From positions 1 through 20,454 of IMG/VR virus record IMGVR_UViG_3300024239_000033: a DNA stretch of 20,454 bases; one strand, given 5' to 3'. Below, piece after piece: positions 14,666 to 20,454 of this stretch (the first letter of the stretch is position 1; each line of letters starts with the position of its first letter). The notes below the pieces were generated by a model. The model saw nothing but the letters and a program-made list of their open reading frames with translations, was not told the origin of the DNA and did not search any database. A program made the position numbers and the translations under genes. This DNA comes from a virus.

Positions 14666-14678
14666 AAGGCTCTATAAT
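14649..14678 (+). promoter_or_regulatory. Promoter of the protease/capsid unit, leaderless or near-leaderless
   Basis: TTAACA (14649-14654, five of six to the -35 consensus) and TATAAT (14673-14678, perfect -10) are 18 bases apart. ATG 14689 lies 10 bases past the -10 with no Shine-Dalgarno. The -35 lies inside the third DnaA-like 9-mer, so any protein bound to that array would be expected to affect this promoter. Confidence 0.65.
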
Positions 14679-14688
14679 ATATACTAGT

Positions 14689-15996
14689 ATGACTATATCT
14701 AAGGCCCATTGGGATACCGATGGCGAATCAGTAAGGCTTTCCCTTCCATTTGCGAAGGTTGATAAGGAGAGACGTATCGTCTCAGGTTTTGCGTCACTTG
14801 ATAACGTTGACAAGCAGGGAGATATAGTAACAGCAGAGGCTTCAATGAAAGCCTTTTCTGCTTTCCGTGGAAATATTCGTGAAATGCACCAGCCATCTGC
14901 TGTAGGCAAAATGGTTTCTTTTAAACAAGATCGTTATTTTGATACAGAAACTAAAAAGTTTTATAATGGCGTTTTTGTTTCAGCATATGTTTCAAAGGGT
15001 GCACAAGATGCATGGGAAAAAGTTTTGGATGGCACATACACAGGATTTTCTATTGGCGGTAGAATGAATAAGTGGGATGACGGATATGATGAGAAATCAG
15101 ATTCCACAATTAGAATTATTAAAGATTATGATCTTGTTGAGTTGAGTCTTGTAGATTCCCCAGCAAATCAATTTGCAAATATTATGCAAGTAGAAAAGGT
15201 AGATGGCAATGTTGTCGTAAAAGGACAAGATGTCGAATTAGAAAATGTTTTTTATGATGCAGAATCTGGAATCGTAATGGTTTCAGATCAAGAAACAGTT
15301 GCAAGTCCAGTTACTGGAAATGAAATGAAAAATATAGGTTTCGTTGAAAAAGAAGACAACGAAAAAATGGATATAGTCAAATTCTTAGTAGATAGTGCTA
15401 AAGGCATTAATACTTCTAAGATAACGAAGGAGGTAAATCCTATGACAGAAGAAACAGCAGTTGTTGAAGAAACAACAGAAGTTACAAAGTCAGAAGAAAT
15501 CGCTCCAGAGGCAGATGCCGTAGTTGAGGCTCCTGTTGCAGAAGAAGTTGCTGAAAAGTCTGATGAGACTCCAGCAGCAGAAGAAGTTGCCAAGGCAGAA
15601 GAAACTGTTGAGGCTCCTGCAGTAGAAGTTACTACAGAAGTATCTAAGTCAGATGAAGCAATTGTTGACGCAGTTGCTGAAATCAAGAACACAATTACAT
15701 CAGCCTTTAGCGATCTAGTTGAAACTGTTAAGTCTTTGCAGGCAGAAGTAGAAATGCTTAAGTCTTCAAAGGTTGATACAGACGCAGTAAAAAGTTCTCT
15801 TGAAGCAGTCGCCAAAGACATTGCTGCTACAACAGAACAAGTTAATAAGTTTGGAAAGCGTGTTGACGCAGTAGAAGCAGATACAGCATTCCGAAAGTCT
15901 GGCGATCTAGGCGAGATCGTGCAGGAGCAACCAGAAATGGTTGAAAAATCCCTATGGGGCGGACGTTTCCTCAAAACAGCCGACTTATTTAATTAA
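14689..15996 (+). CDS. Prohead protease with C-terminal scaffold-like domain
   Basis: 435 residues from ATG 14689; an in-frame TTG at 14656 would start upstream of the -10 element and is rejected. Residues 1-165 resemble HK97/XkdF-type prohead serine proteases: VSGFASLDNVDKQGDIV, then REMHQPSAVGK with candidate catalytic His67, GFSIGGRM, and VELSLVDSPANQ with candidate Ser153. The enzyme would cleave scaffold and capsid parts during head maturation. After a linker, residues 252-320 are an acidic Ala/Glu/Val-rich region with repeated (E/V)APA(V/E)E patterns, and about 325-400 form a coiled coil (IKNTITSAFSDLVETVKSL, then AEVEMLK). This is the layout of a protease-scaffold fusion. A strong internal start at 15442 could release the scaffold separately. 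The capsid gene follows after 23 bases. Confidence 0.8.
   Translation: MTISKAHWDTDGESVRLSLPFAKVDKERRIVSGFASLDNVDKQGDIVTAEASMKAFSAFRGNIREMHQPSAVGKMVSFKQDRYFDTETKKFYNGVFVSAYVSKGAQDAWEKVLDGTYTGFSIGGRMNKWDDGYDEKSDSTIRIIKDYDLVELSLVDSPANQFANIMQVEKVDGNVVVKGQDVELENVFYDAESGIVMVSDQETVASPVTGNEMKNIGFVEKEDNEKMDIVKFLVDSAKGINTSKITKEVNPMTEETAVVEETTEVTKSEEIAPEADAVVEAPVAEEVAEKSDETPAAEEVAKAEETVEAPAVEVTTEVSKSDEAIVDAVAEIKNTITSAFSDLVETVKSLQAEVEMLKSSKVDTDAVKSSLEAVAKDIAATTEQVNKFGKRVDAVEADTAFRKSGDLGEIVQEQPEMVEKSLWGGRFLKTADLFN
15427..15444 (+). promoter_or_regulatory. Internal Shine-Dalgarno and start inside the protease gene
   Basis: AAGGAGG (15427-15433) stands 8 bases before an in-frame ATG (15442-15444) in the middle of the protease gene. 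It is as strong as the sites of the capsid and the gene after it, whereas the upstream protease start has none. It encodes the residues TKEVNP, so it is not explained by a conserved protein motif. Confidence 0.7.
15442..15996 (+). CDS. Nested in-frame scaffolding protein (proposed)
   Basis: A 184-residue product starting MTEETAVVEETTEV, in the same frame and with the same stop as the protease gene. It contains only the acidic region and the coiled coil, the composition expected of a phage scaffold: highly charged, helical, no catalytic residues. The arrangement would copy the lambda C/Nu3 system, where the scaffold is made from an internal start of the protease gene and is needed in many more copies than the protease. 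The support is the internal ribosome site and the domain break; no direct proof of translation exists. Confidence 0.6.
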   Translation: MTEETAVVEETTEVTKSEEIAPEADAVVEAPVAEEVAEKSDETPAAEEVAKAEETVEAPAVEVTTEVSKSDEAIVDAVAEIKNTITSAFSDLVETVKSLQAEVEMLKSSKVDTDAVKSSLEAVAKDIAATTEQVNKFGKRVDAVEADTAFRKSGDLGEIVQEQPEMVEKSLWGGRFLKTADLFN

Positions 15997-16019
15997 GTAA
16001 TCACTTAGGAGGTGACAAT

Positions 16020-17147
16020 ATGTCGGAAGAGATTAAGAAAAACCAGCCAGGAGAATCTGGCGAACTAGGCGGAACCGCACCTGGTCTATACCAGGGACAA
16101 GGCGCTTTCGCTTCAGGTGGTATTGGTGGTGTTACAGATCCAGGTGCAGATACACTTGGAAACATCCCTAATGCGAACTTTGGTGTTACATCTGGTCCAA
16201 ATGCCGTAAATCCTTCGGGTGATGCTGCAAGCGGAATCCTACGCCCTGAACAGGCACGTCGTTTTATTGACTACGTTTGGGATGCTACCGTTCTCGCCCA
16301 AGATGGTCGTCGTGTGACGATGAGAGCAAACACTATGGAACTTGAGAAAGTTAACGTTGGTGAGCGTGTTATCCGTGCTGCTTCACAAGCACTCGGTGAC
16401 TACACAAACACTGGCGCTACCTTCTCTAAGGTAGAACTTACAACCAAGAAACTACGTCTTGATTGGGAAGTATCTGCAGAAGCACTAGAAGACAATGTCG
16501 AGGGGGCTGCATTAGAAGATCATCTCGTACGCTTGATGACAAATGCATTCGCTAACGATATTGAAGATCTTGCGATCAATGGTGACGGTACAACTGCACC
16601 ATTCTTGTCCATCATGGACGGCTTCGTAAAGAAGGAAACAGCAGGCAACTCTCATGAAGCAGTCGTTACTGTTGCTGATAATGCATGGACTCCAGAGGTA
16701 ATGCAGGATATTATCCTTGCAATGCCACGTAAGTATCGTGCAATCAAGAACAACCTTAAGTTCTACGCAGGTACAGATGCCTTCGCAGGTATCGTAAAGA
16801 ATAACGGAACACTTGCTGATGCAGTTGCTGAAGCATTCAGTGGCCGTGTTTCTGGTACCTCTGCAAACCGTCAAGCATACCTTGATGGTGGAGCACAGAC
16901 ATTCGGTGGAGCACGTACAACACGTGTTCTAGGTATCGATGTACAAGAAGTTCCTTACTATCCAGATGGATTTGTCGATTTGACATTCCCTCAGAACCGT
17001 GTATGGGGCTTCCAGCGTGATATCGTTGTAAACCGTGAATACGTAGCGAAGAAGGACACAATTGAATACACTGTATTCGTCCGCTTCGGTATTCAATGGG
17101 AAGAAGAAGACGCTATTGCATACGCTGATGCTGCTTCAGATTCATAA
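16020..17147 (+). CDS. Major capsid protein (HK97 fold)
   Basis: A 375-residue protein behind the strongest ribosome site of the window (TTAGGAGGTGA, 16005-16015). The Gly/Pro-rich N-terminal 75 residues look like a flexible arm. The fold shows HK97-type features: RRFIDYVWDATVLAQDGRRV (N-terminal helix), KKLRLDWEVSAEALEDNV followed by a long helix (LVRLMTNAFANDIEDLAING, the spine helix and P domain), MQDIILAMPRKYRAIKNNLKFY (A domain helix), and a C-terminal beta hairpin with NREYVAKKDTIEYTVFVRFGI. It assembles hundreds of copies into the head shell. Codon choice differs from neighbours: many C-ending codons (ttc, tac, gac, atc) in an otherwise A/T-ending window, typical of the most highly expressed gene. 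A terminator follows. Confidence 0.92.
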   Translation: MSEEIKKNQPGESGELGGTAPGLYQGQGAFASGGIGGVTDPGADTLGNIPNANFGVTSGPNAVNPSGDAASGILRPEQARRFIDYVWDATVLAQDGRRVTMRANTMELEKVNVGERVIRAASQALGDYTNTGATFSKVELTTKKLRLDWEVSAEALEDNVEGAALEDHLVRLMTNAFANDIEDLAINGDGTTAPFLSIMDGFVKKETAGNSHEAVVTVADNAWTPEVMQDIILAMPRKYRAIKNNLKFYAGTDAFAGIVKNNGTLADAVAEAFSGRVSGTSANRQAYLDGGAQTFGGARTTRVLGIDVQEVPYYPDGFVDLTFPQNRVWGFQRDIVVNREYVAKKDTIEYTVFVRFGIQWEEEDAIAYADAASDS

Positions 17148-17164
17148 TCTGAATTAGTACCTTT

Positions 17165-17198
17165 GAGAGGGGGAAGGGGTTAATCTCCTCCCCCTCTT
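17165..17198 (+). terminator. Hairpin terminator after the capsid gene
   Basis: GAGAGGGGGAAGG (17165-17177) pairs with CCTCCCCCTCTT (17187-17198) in an 11-pair stem with one bulged A and a nine-base loop. It is followed by TATCTTTAGTATT, a weak T-rich tail, so termination may be partial, letting some transcription reach the connector genes. Confidence 0.7.
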
Positions 17199-17211
17199 AT
17201 CTTTAGTATTC

Positions 17212-17220
17212 TGTTATAAT
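17212..17220 (+). promoter_or_regulatory. Extended -10 promoter (TGTTATAAT) of the neck genes
   Basis: TGTTATAAT, with TATAAT at 17215-17220, directly follows the capsid terminator. AGGAGGT (17230-17236) and ATG 17243 come next. Same 9-mer as 1142-1150. No clear -35. Confidence 0.6.
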
Positions 17221-17242
17221 AGTTCACATAGGAGGTTAAATA

Positions 17243-17734
17243 ATGGAAGAAAATACTTTTAATAATGAAATGCCAGCAGAAGATTTTATTGCTCCAGAAG
17301 TTACTGTAGAAGCACCATGGGCTGAAGAGCCAGTTGTTGAGGCTCCTATGCCTGAAACTAAGGTGGAAGAAGTTGCTGCAGAAAATAATATTGAGGCTGT
17401 AATATCTGAGGCTGCAGAGCCAGTCGATGCAATTACTACATCTGATTTTAGCAAGTCTTCGTCTGACACAGTTCAGGCTGTAGGCTCTATTGTAAATGGA
17501 GTAATTGGTGTTGCAGAAACTCCAAGAGTGGCCAAGAAAACTGCTGCTCCTTCAAAGAAAAAGAAGGAAAATACAGTTGCCGTATATTCAACTAAAAATG
17601 TAAGTTGGAATGGAGTTGGTAAGGTTAGCAGAGGATATAATATTGTTACTGCAGAACAAGCAGAGCAATGGAAGACTCGTGATCACATACGAATCGCTAC
17701 ACCAGAAGAGGTAGCCAGGGAGTTTGGTCGCTAA
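17243..17734 (+). CDS. Capsid-adjacent protein with C-terminal VYS-K-VSW-GVG domain
   Basis: A 163-residue protein behind AGGAGGT. The N-terminal 70 residues are acidic and Ala/Glu/Val/Pro rich (PEVTVEAPWAEEPVVEAPMP), much like the linker of the upstream scaffold. A lysine-rich patch (KKTAAPSKKKKEN, near residues 98-112) follows. The C-terminal 50 residues (VAVYSTKNVSWNGVGKVSRG, later ATPEEVAREFGR) form a small domain often found in a gene between capsid and connector in actinophages, where it is annotated as hypothetical or head-associated. The end helix resembles peptides fixing capsid or neck parts together. Its role is inferred from position: head decoration or neck assembly. Its stop abuts the next ATG (TAAATG). 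Confidence 0.65.
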   Translation: MEENTFNNEMPAEDFIAPEVTVEAPWAEEPVVEAPMPETKVEEVAAENNIEAVISEAAEPVDAITTSDFSKSSSDTVQAVGSIVNGVIGVAETPRVAKKTAAPSKKKKENTVAVYSTKNVSWNGVGKVSRGYNIVTAEQAEQWKTRDHIRIATPEEVAREFGR

Positions 17735-18613
17735 ATGCAAATTCTTAGAGTTCCGCCATATGATTTATCCGTAACACTAGATGTTTCTGAAGCATCTACT
17801 GAATACGACTACGTTATTGTAGATATGGCGGATCTCTCTGAATCAACTGGAACAATAGTATCAAGTTCTGAAAGCAAGGTAGAAATACCTTTATCATCTG
17901 AATATGATACAGAATATAAAATAACTGTAGATGGATCTGATACATATATTGATGTAGTAAGACCATATGTAGATCCAAACGAGCATGGAACAACTGCAAG
18001 CGAAATTGCAGCATACGCAGCAAATGAAGAATTAGCCAGAGCAATCATTGACTCTGTTTGCGATGTAGATTTTTATTTTAAAAAGAGAATAATTGAAACA
18101 ACAGGTCTTGGGGTAGATTATTTACCAATATGGGTAGATGCACTAGACGTTATTAAGGTTTATGAAAATAATGTACTACTTTATGATGCAAGTGATTTAG
18201 AAAATTCTGTTAGCGAATTTGAAATTATTGCAGACAAATCTGCTATTACAATGACATATAGCGATGCAATTAATAGAGATGAGTCTGCTCGTATTTTGCT
18301 ACCCGCTTCACCAACAGATATTGCAGAACTAGATTATTCTGCACGAGGATTTCCCAAGGGATGGGATTATAGAATTACATTAGAGGTTGGATATCACAAA
18401 GTCCCTGCAGATATCAAGAGGGCAGCAGAATTATTAATTCATGATATTGATTGTGGTAAATTAGATTACTATAAGCGTTATATTAATTCATATAATACAG
18501 ATCAGTTTAGAGTTCAATTTGATAAGGCAGTATTTGAAGGTACTGGCAATTTGATTGTAGATAAAATCCTTGATAAGTACCGCAAACCGATTGAGTTCGT
18601 TGGAGTACTGTAA
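17735..18613 (+). CDS. Head-tail connector (gp6-like adaptor)
   Basis: A 292-residue protein starting at ATG 17735 directly after the previous stop. The N-terminal 90 residues are a beta domain (PPYDLSVTLDVSEASTEYDY) not found in minimal adaptors. The rest fits the HK97 gp6/SPP1 gp15 adaptor: a helix (TASEIAAYAANEELARAIID) near residue 90, a middle beta segment (VKVYENN-like), and a helical end with VGYHKVPADIKRAAELLIHD, then DYYKRYINSY. The VP-DIK-A-ELLI pattern is typical. It would form a ring under the portal. Position after the capsid gene and before the closure-like gene fits. The extra N-terminal domain is unusual and could contact capsid or fibres. Confidence 0.7.
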   Translation: MQILRVPPYDLSVTLDVSEASTEYDYVIVDMADLSESTGTIVSSSESKVEIPLSSEYDTEYKITVDGSDTYIDVVRPYVDPNEHGTTASEIAAYAANEELARAIIDSVCDVDFYFKKRIIETTGLGVDYLPIWVDALDVIKVYENNVLLYDASDLENSVSEFEIIADKSAITMTYSDAINRDESARILLPASPTDIAELDYSARGFPKGWDYRITLEVGYHKVPADIKRAAELLIHDIDCGKLDYYKRYINSYNTDQFRVQFDKAVFEGTGNLIVDKILDKYRKPIEFVGVL

Positions 18614-19062
18614 TGGCTATATGCGAAACTACAGACTTCGCATTTCCTATGCAAGCAGATGTATATCATCCAATTGTTGAACAAGGGCCGTATGGCAACA
18701 TCAAAAAGACTTGGGTTTTAGATAGAACTATTGCTTGTTCTTTTTCTCCAGCAGGATCTGCTTTTAAAGAAGAAGTAACTCCAAACGTAAACATAACACA
18801 AGAAAAGATATTATTAGGTCGTGTCAGAACTGATATTAGGGTGTCTAGCGAAGAAGCCAATAATTCAATTACAAACGTTATTATTACAAACATTAAAGAT
18901 AAAAATTGTAATGAGGTTTATTTAGAAACGGTTGGTCCACGTGCTGGTAAATCAACCATATTTGAAATAGCAACTCAGGACCCATTTGTTGGACCATTTG
19001 GAAATGTTGAATATTATAATGTTGTTATACGTAGGTCAGAAAATCAGGCAAGTGATATATGA
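18613..19062 (+). CDS. Head-closure-like neck protein
   Basis: A 149-residue beta-rich protein whose ATG overlaps the previous stop (TAATG). Visible parts: ADVYHPIVEQGPYGNIKKTW, with DRTIACSFSPAGS, then EKILLGRVRTDIRVS and a C-terminal strand YYNVVIRRSENQ. This matches the general shape of small head-closure (stopper) proteins such as SPP1 gp16: a short beta barrel following the adaptor gene. Sequence similarity alone is weak; the call rests mostly on order and size. It would seal the connector until the tail joins. The next gene overlaps by four bases. Confidence 0.55.
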   Translation: MAICETTDFAFPMQADVYHPIVEQGPYGNIKKTWVLDRTIACSFSPAGSAFKEEVTPNVNITQEKILLGRVRTDIRVSSEEANNSITNVIITNIKDKNCNEVYLETVGPRAGKSTIFEIATQDPFVGPFGNVEYYNVVIRRSENQASDI

Positions 19063-19733
19063 TAGCCGTAAAACTAGATAGCAATTTATTCAGAAAAGAA
19101 ATGAATAACATTATTAATTATTCTACAGGCTTTCTTGATGGAGTTCAAAAGGGAAAGAAAGTATTTCTTGATAACCTAGGAAGAGATACTATTGAATTGC
19201 TTAAACAATATATTGATTCAAGCGCCAGAGTTAGCCCACAAACTTTGCATCATGTTTATGAATGGTATCAGGTTGGAAGTCCAGATGCAAGATTATTTGA
19301 TATAGACTATACATTGAGTGGCCTTGGTCTTTCTTTTAGATCTTCATTTAGGCAATCTTCATCTGTTAAAGATGGATCTAGAGAACCCTTTTACAATAAA
19401 GCAATTATTATGGAACAGGGTCAGCCAGTTATTATTAAACCAAAAAATGCACAGGCTTTAAGATTTGAGGTAGATGGAGAAGAGGTATTTACTAGACAAC
19501 CCGTTGTAGTTAATAATCCTGGTGGCGCAACAGAGCGTGGCTTTGAAAAGGTATTTGATTCATTCTTTAGTAGATATTTTAAGCAAACATTTTTACGTAA
19601 AAGCGGTATGCTAAAAGATTTTGAAAATCCAGTTGCATATAAAAAGAATCTTAAATCAGGTGCTAAACTTGGCAGAGGCAAGGGTATCGAAACAGGATAT
19701 CGTTGGATTGCTAATATAAAGGCGGTTAAATAA
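19059..19733 (+). CDS. Tail-completion / neck protein (HK97 gp10-like by position)
   Basis: A 224-residue basic protein. ATG 19059 overlaps the previous TGA (ATGA). The N-terminus (VKLDSNLFRKEMNNIINYST) and following helices (KKVFLDNLGRDTIELLKQYI) resemble the helical start of gp10-type neck proteins; the middle is beta-rich with FSSFRQSSS-like segments, and the C-terminal 60 residues are strongly basic with helix SFFSRYFKQTFLRKSGML. No enzyme motif. In siphophages this gene position holds the protein joining neck and tail tube. The size is larger than most gp10-like proteins, so the assignment is tentative. Confidence 0.5.
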   Translation: MIAVKLDSNLFRKEMNNIINYSTGFLDGVQKGKKVFLDNLGRDTIELLKQYIDSSARVSPQTLHHVYEWYQVGSPDARLFDIDYTLSGLGLSFRSSFRQSSSVKDGSREPFYNKAIIMEQGQPVIIKPKNAQALRFEVDGEEVFTRQPVVVNNPGGATERGFEKVFDSFFSRYFKQTFLRKSGMLKDFENPVAYKKNLKSGAKLGRGKGIETGYRWIANIKAVK

Positions 19734-20338
19734 TGACTTATGCAGAATTATATGGCCCAAATGCATCATCAATTAATACACCAGTGCTTTGGATAAACAA
19801 ATATCTTGAAGAAAAAATTCCAGAACTATCTGGGCTTGGAAATTTTCCATTTTTTCCTTCTACTCCATCAACAATAAATGATTTAACTGAATACTTTAAC
19901 AGCAGCACAATAGGGGCAGCAGCAACATGGGATAGATTAATAAAAATGAGAAGATCTGCATTTCCACATATAAAGTGTGAACAGGTTATGTATTATTTTT
20001 ATGCACAGGGGTCAAACCCAATAGAGACTATGATTCATATACAAGAAACAGTGCTAAGGCTATTAGATAGAGGAGACGAGTCTGCTCGTGAAATAAACAA
20101 CTGGGCAATGAACAGGCAAATTAGAATTGACAACAATACTGTATTTGACAATCAATTTTATTTTCATGATTTTAAAATATATCAGTTAGAAGAGACTAGG
20201 GATATTATAGATTTTGGCACCGCACGTACATACGGGGGAAATAAGATTATTATAGATTATGACTACCATCAATCCAAAGACCTTACAAATCAAGATTGGC
20301 AGCCAGAACCCAAGGCAGCAACCAAGTTAATAATTTAA
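19733..20338 (+). CDS. Tail-terminator-like protein
   Basis: A 201-residue protein whose ATG 19733 overlaps the previous stop (TAATG). It has TPVLWINKYLEEKIPELSG at the start, a mixed middle with CEQVMYYFYAQGSNPIETMIHIQETVLRLLDR (long strand plus helix), and a C-terminal part with FYFHDFKIYQLEETRDIIDFGT followed by KIIIDYDYH. A strand (YYFYA), then helix, then strands matches the alpha/beta fold of tail-terminator proteins that cap the tail tube. The long N-terminal part is unusual. Last gene before a terminator and the first tail gene. Function inferred from position and fold pattern. Confidence 0.5.
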   Translation: MTYAELYGPNASSINTPVLWINKYLEEKIPELSGLGNFPFFPSTPSTINDLTEYFNSSTIGAAATWDRLIKMRRSAFPHIKCEQVMYYFYAQGSNPIETMIHIQETVLRLLDRGDESAREINNWAMNRQIRIDNNTVFDNQFYFHDFKIYQLEETRDIIDFGTARTYGGNKIIIDYDYHQSKDLTNQDWQPEPKAATKLII

Positions 20339-20381
20339 TAAAAGGCTGTATACTTATACTGAGGAAACACGCCTTTTTATT
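20337..20381 (+). terminator. Long-loop hairpin terminator after the neck genes
   Basis: AATAAAAGGC (20337-20346) pairs with GCCTTTTTATT (20371-20381) apart from one extra T, with a 24-base loop. The 3' arm provides the T tract. It begins at the last codon of the preceding gene. The loop contains two TATACT hexamers, so a promoter sits inside the hairpin. Confidence 0.5.
20349..20360 (+). promoter_or_regulatory. Tandem TATACT -10 elements before the tail gene
   Basis: TATACT occurs twice back to back (20349-20354, 20355-20360), within the terminator loop and 48 bases upstream of ATG 20409. The sequence is the same hexamer used at 4265, 5766 and 12658, but without the correctly spaced TG. Confidence 0.35.
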
Positions 20382-20408
20382 CTATAGAAAAAAAAGAGGT
20401 GAAATAAA

Positions 20409-20454
20409 TGGCTCTAGGTAATAGTAATAATATTATCGTCGGTGCAGCCCAGGT
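20409..20454 (+). CDS. Start of a tail protein gene (truncated by window end)
   Basis: ATG 20409 follows GAGGTGA (20396-20402). Only 15 residues are visible, MALGNSNNIIVGAAQ. The short start with a VGAA-type strand, right after the neck module, is typical of a major tail tube (or sheath) protein, but the fragment is too short to decide. Confidence 0.55.

Noticed and set aside
14656-14688. TTG start for the protease gene at 14656
   Set aside because: It lies upstream of the -10 element and overlaps the DnaA-like boxes; the ATG at 14689 fits the predicted transcript start.
15288-15974. Long minus-strand open frame (228 codons) opposite the protease/scaffold gene
   Set aside because: Ser/Thr/Ala-rich shadow of the repetitive Glu/Ala/Val codons on the + strand, with no ribosome site and opposite to a well-supported gene.
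1-20454. tRNA genes, integrase, terminase, lysis genes
   Set aside because: No cloverleaf with a TTC-arm consensus was seen in the short gaps, and no protein in the window carries the corresponding motifs.

Overview
The window is a piece of an AT-rich, double-stranded DNA tailed phage genome. Every gene that can be supported lies on the + strand, packed with short gaps or stop/start overlaps. The tandem HK97-type head genes, a monomeric B12-dependent ribonucleotide reductase of the kind found in mycobacteriophage L5, extended -10 promoters and several apparently leaderless genes suggest a phage of a low-GC actinobacterium. The freshwater acI/Nanopelagicales group is one possibility. The host is inference; no host marker is present.

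Layout. (1) 1-4215: an adhesion module of four genes. These are the C-terminal part of a fibre gene, a short fibre protein, a 533-residue fibre with an Mtd-like N-terminus and NVHGI repeats, and an unusual FN3-FN3-(FSPFG)n-Hint protein. A strong intrinsic terminator closes the module at 4229-4260. (2) 4290-8947: a cargo cassette. It holds two tandem paralogous 2OG-Fe(II)-oxygenase-like proteins, a 43-residue cysteine-containing miniprotein missed by length cut-offs, a complete class II ribonucleotide reductase, and two prolyl-hydroxylase-type proteins, the first of which seems to have lost its catalytic residues. (3) 8963-12652: one very large (1229 aa) LamG-like structural protein. (4) 12671-20338: a head and neck module, in order a small unknown, portal, prohead protease fused to a scaffold-like tail, major capsid, a capsid-adjacent small protein, head-tail connector, closure-like, tail-completion-like and terminator-like proteins. 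(5) A tail gene starts at 20409 and runs off the end.

How it works together. The right half builds the head and its tail attachment, the left half supplies receptor-binding parts, and the middle supplies dNTPs plus oxygenases of unknown substrate. Recurrent TGnTATAAT/TGGTATACT promoters divide the region into transcription units.

The most striking observations are four DnaA-box-like 9-mers at about 11-12 bp intervals in the 66-bp gap before the protease gene; a perfect Shine-Dalgarno and in-frame ATG inside the protease gene that would make a separate scaffold; the Hint fusion with altered terminal residues; and the oxygenase pairs around the reductase. No terminase, integrase, lysis gene, tRNA or CRISPR array was seen. 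No stretch over 300 bases lacks a gene.
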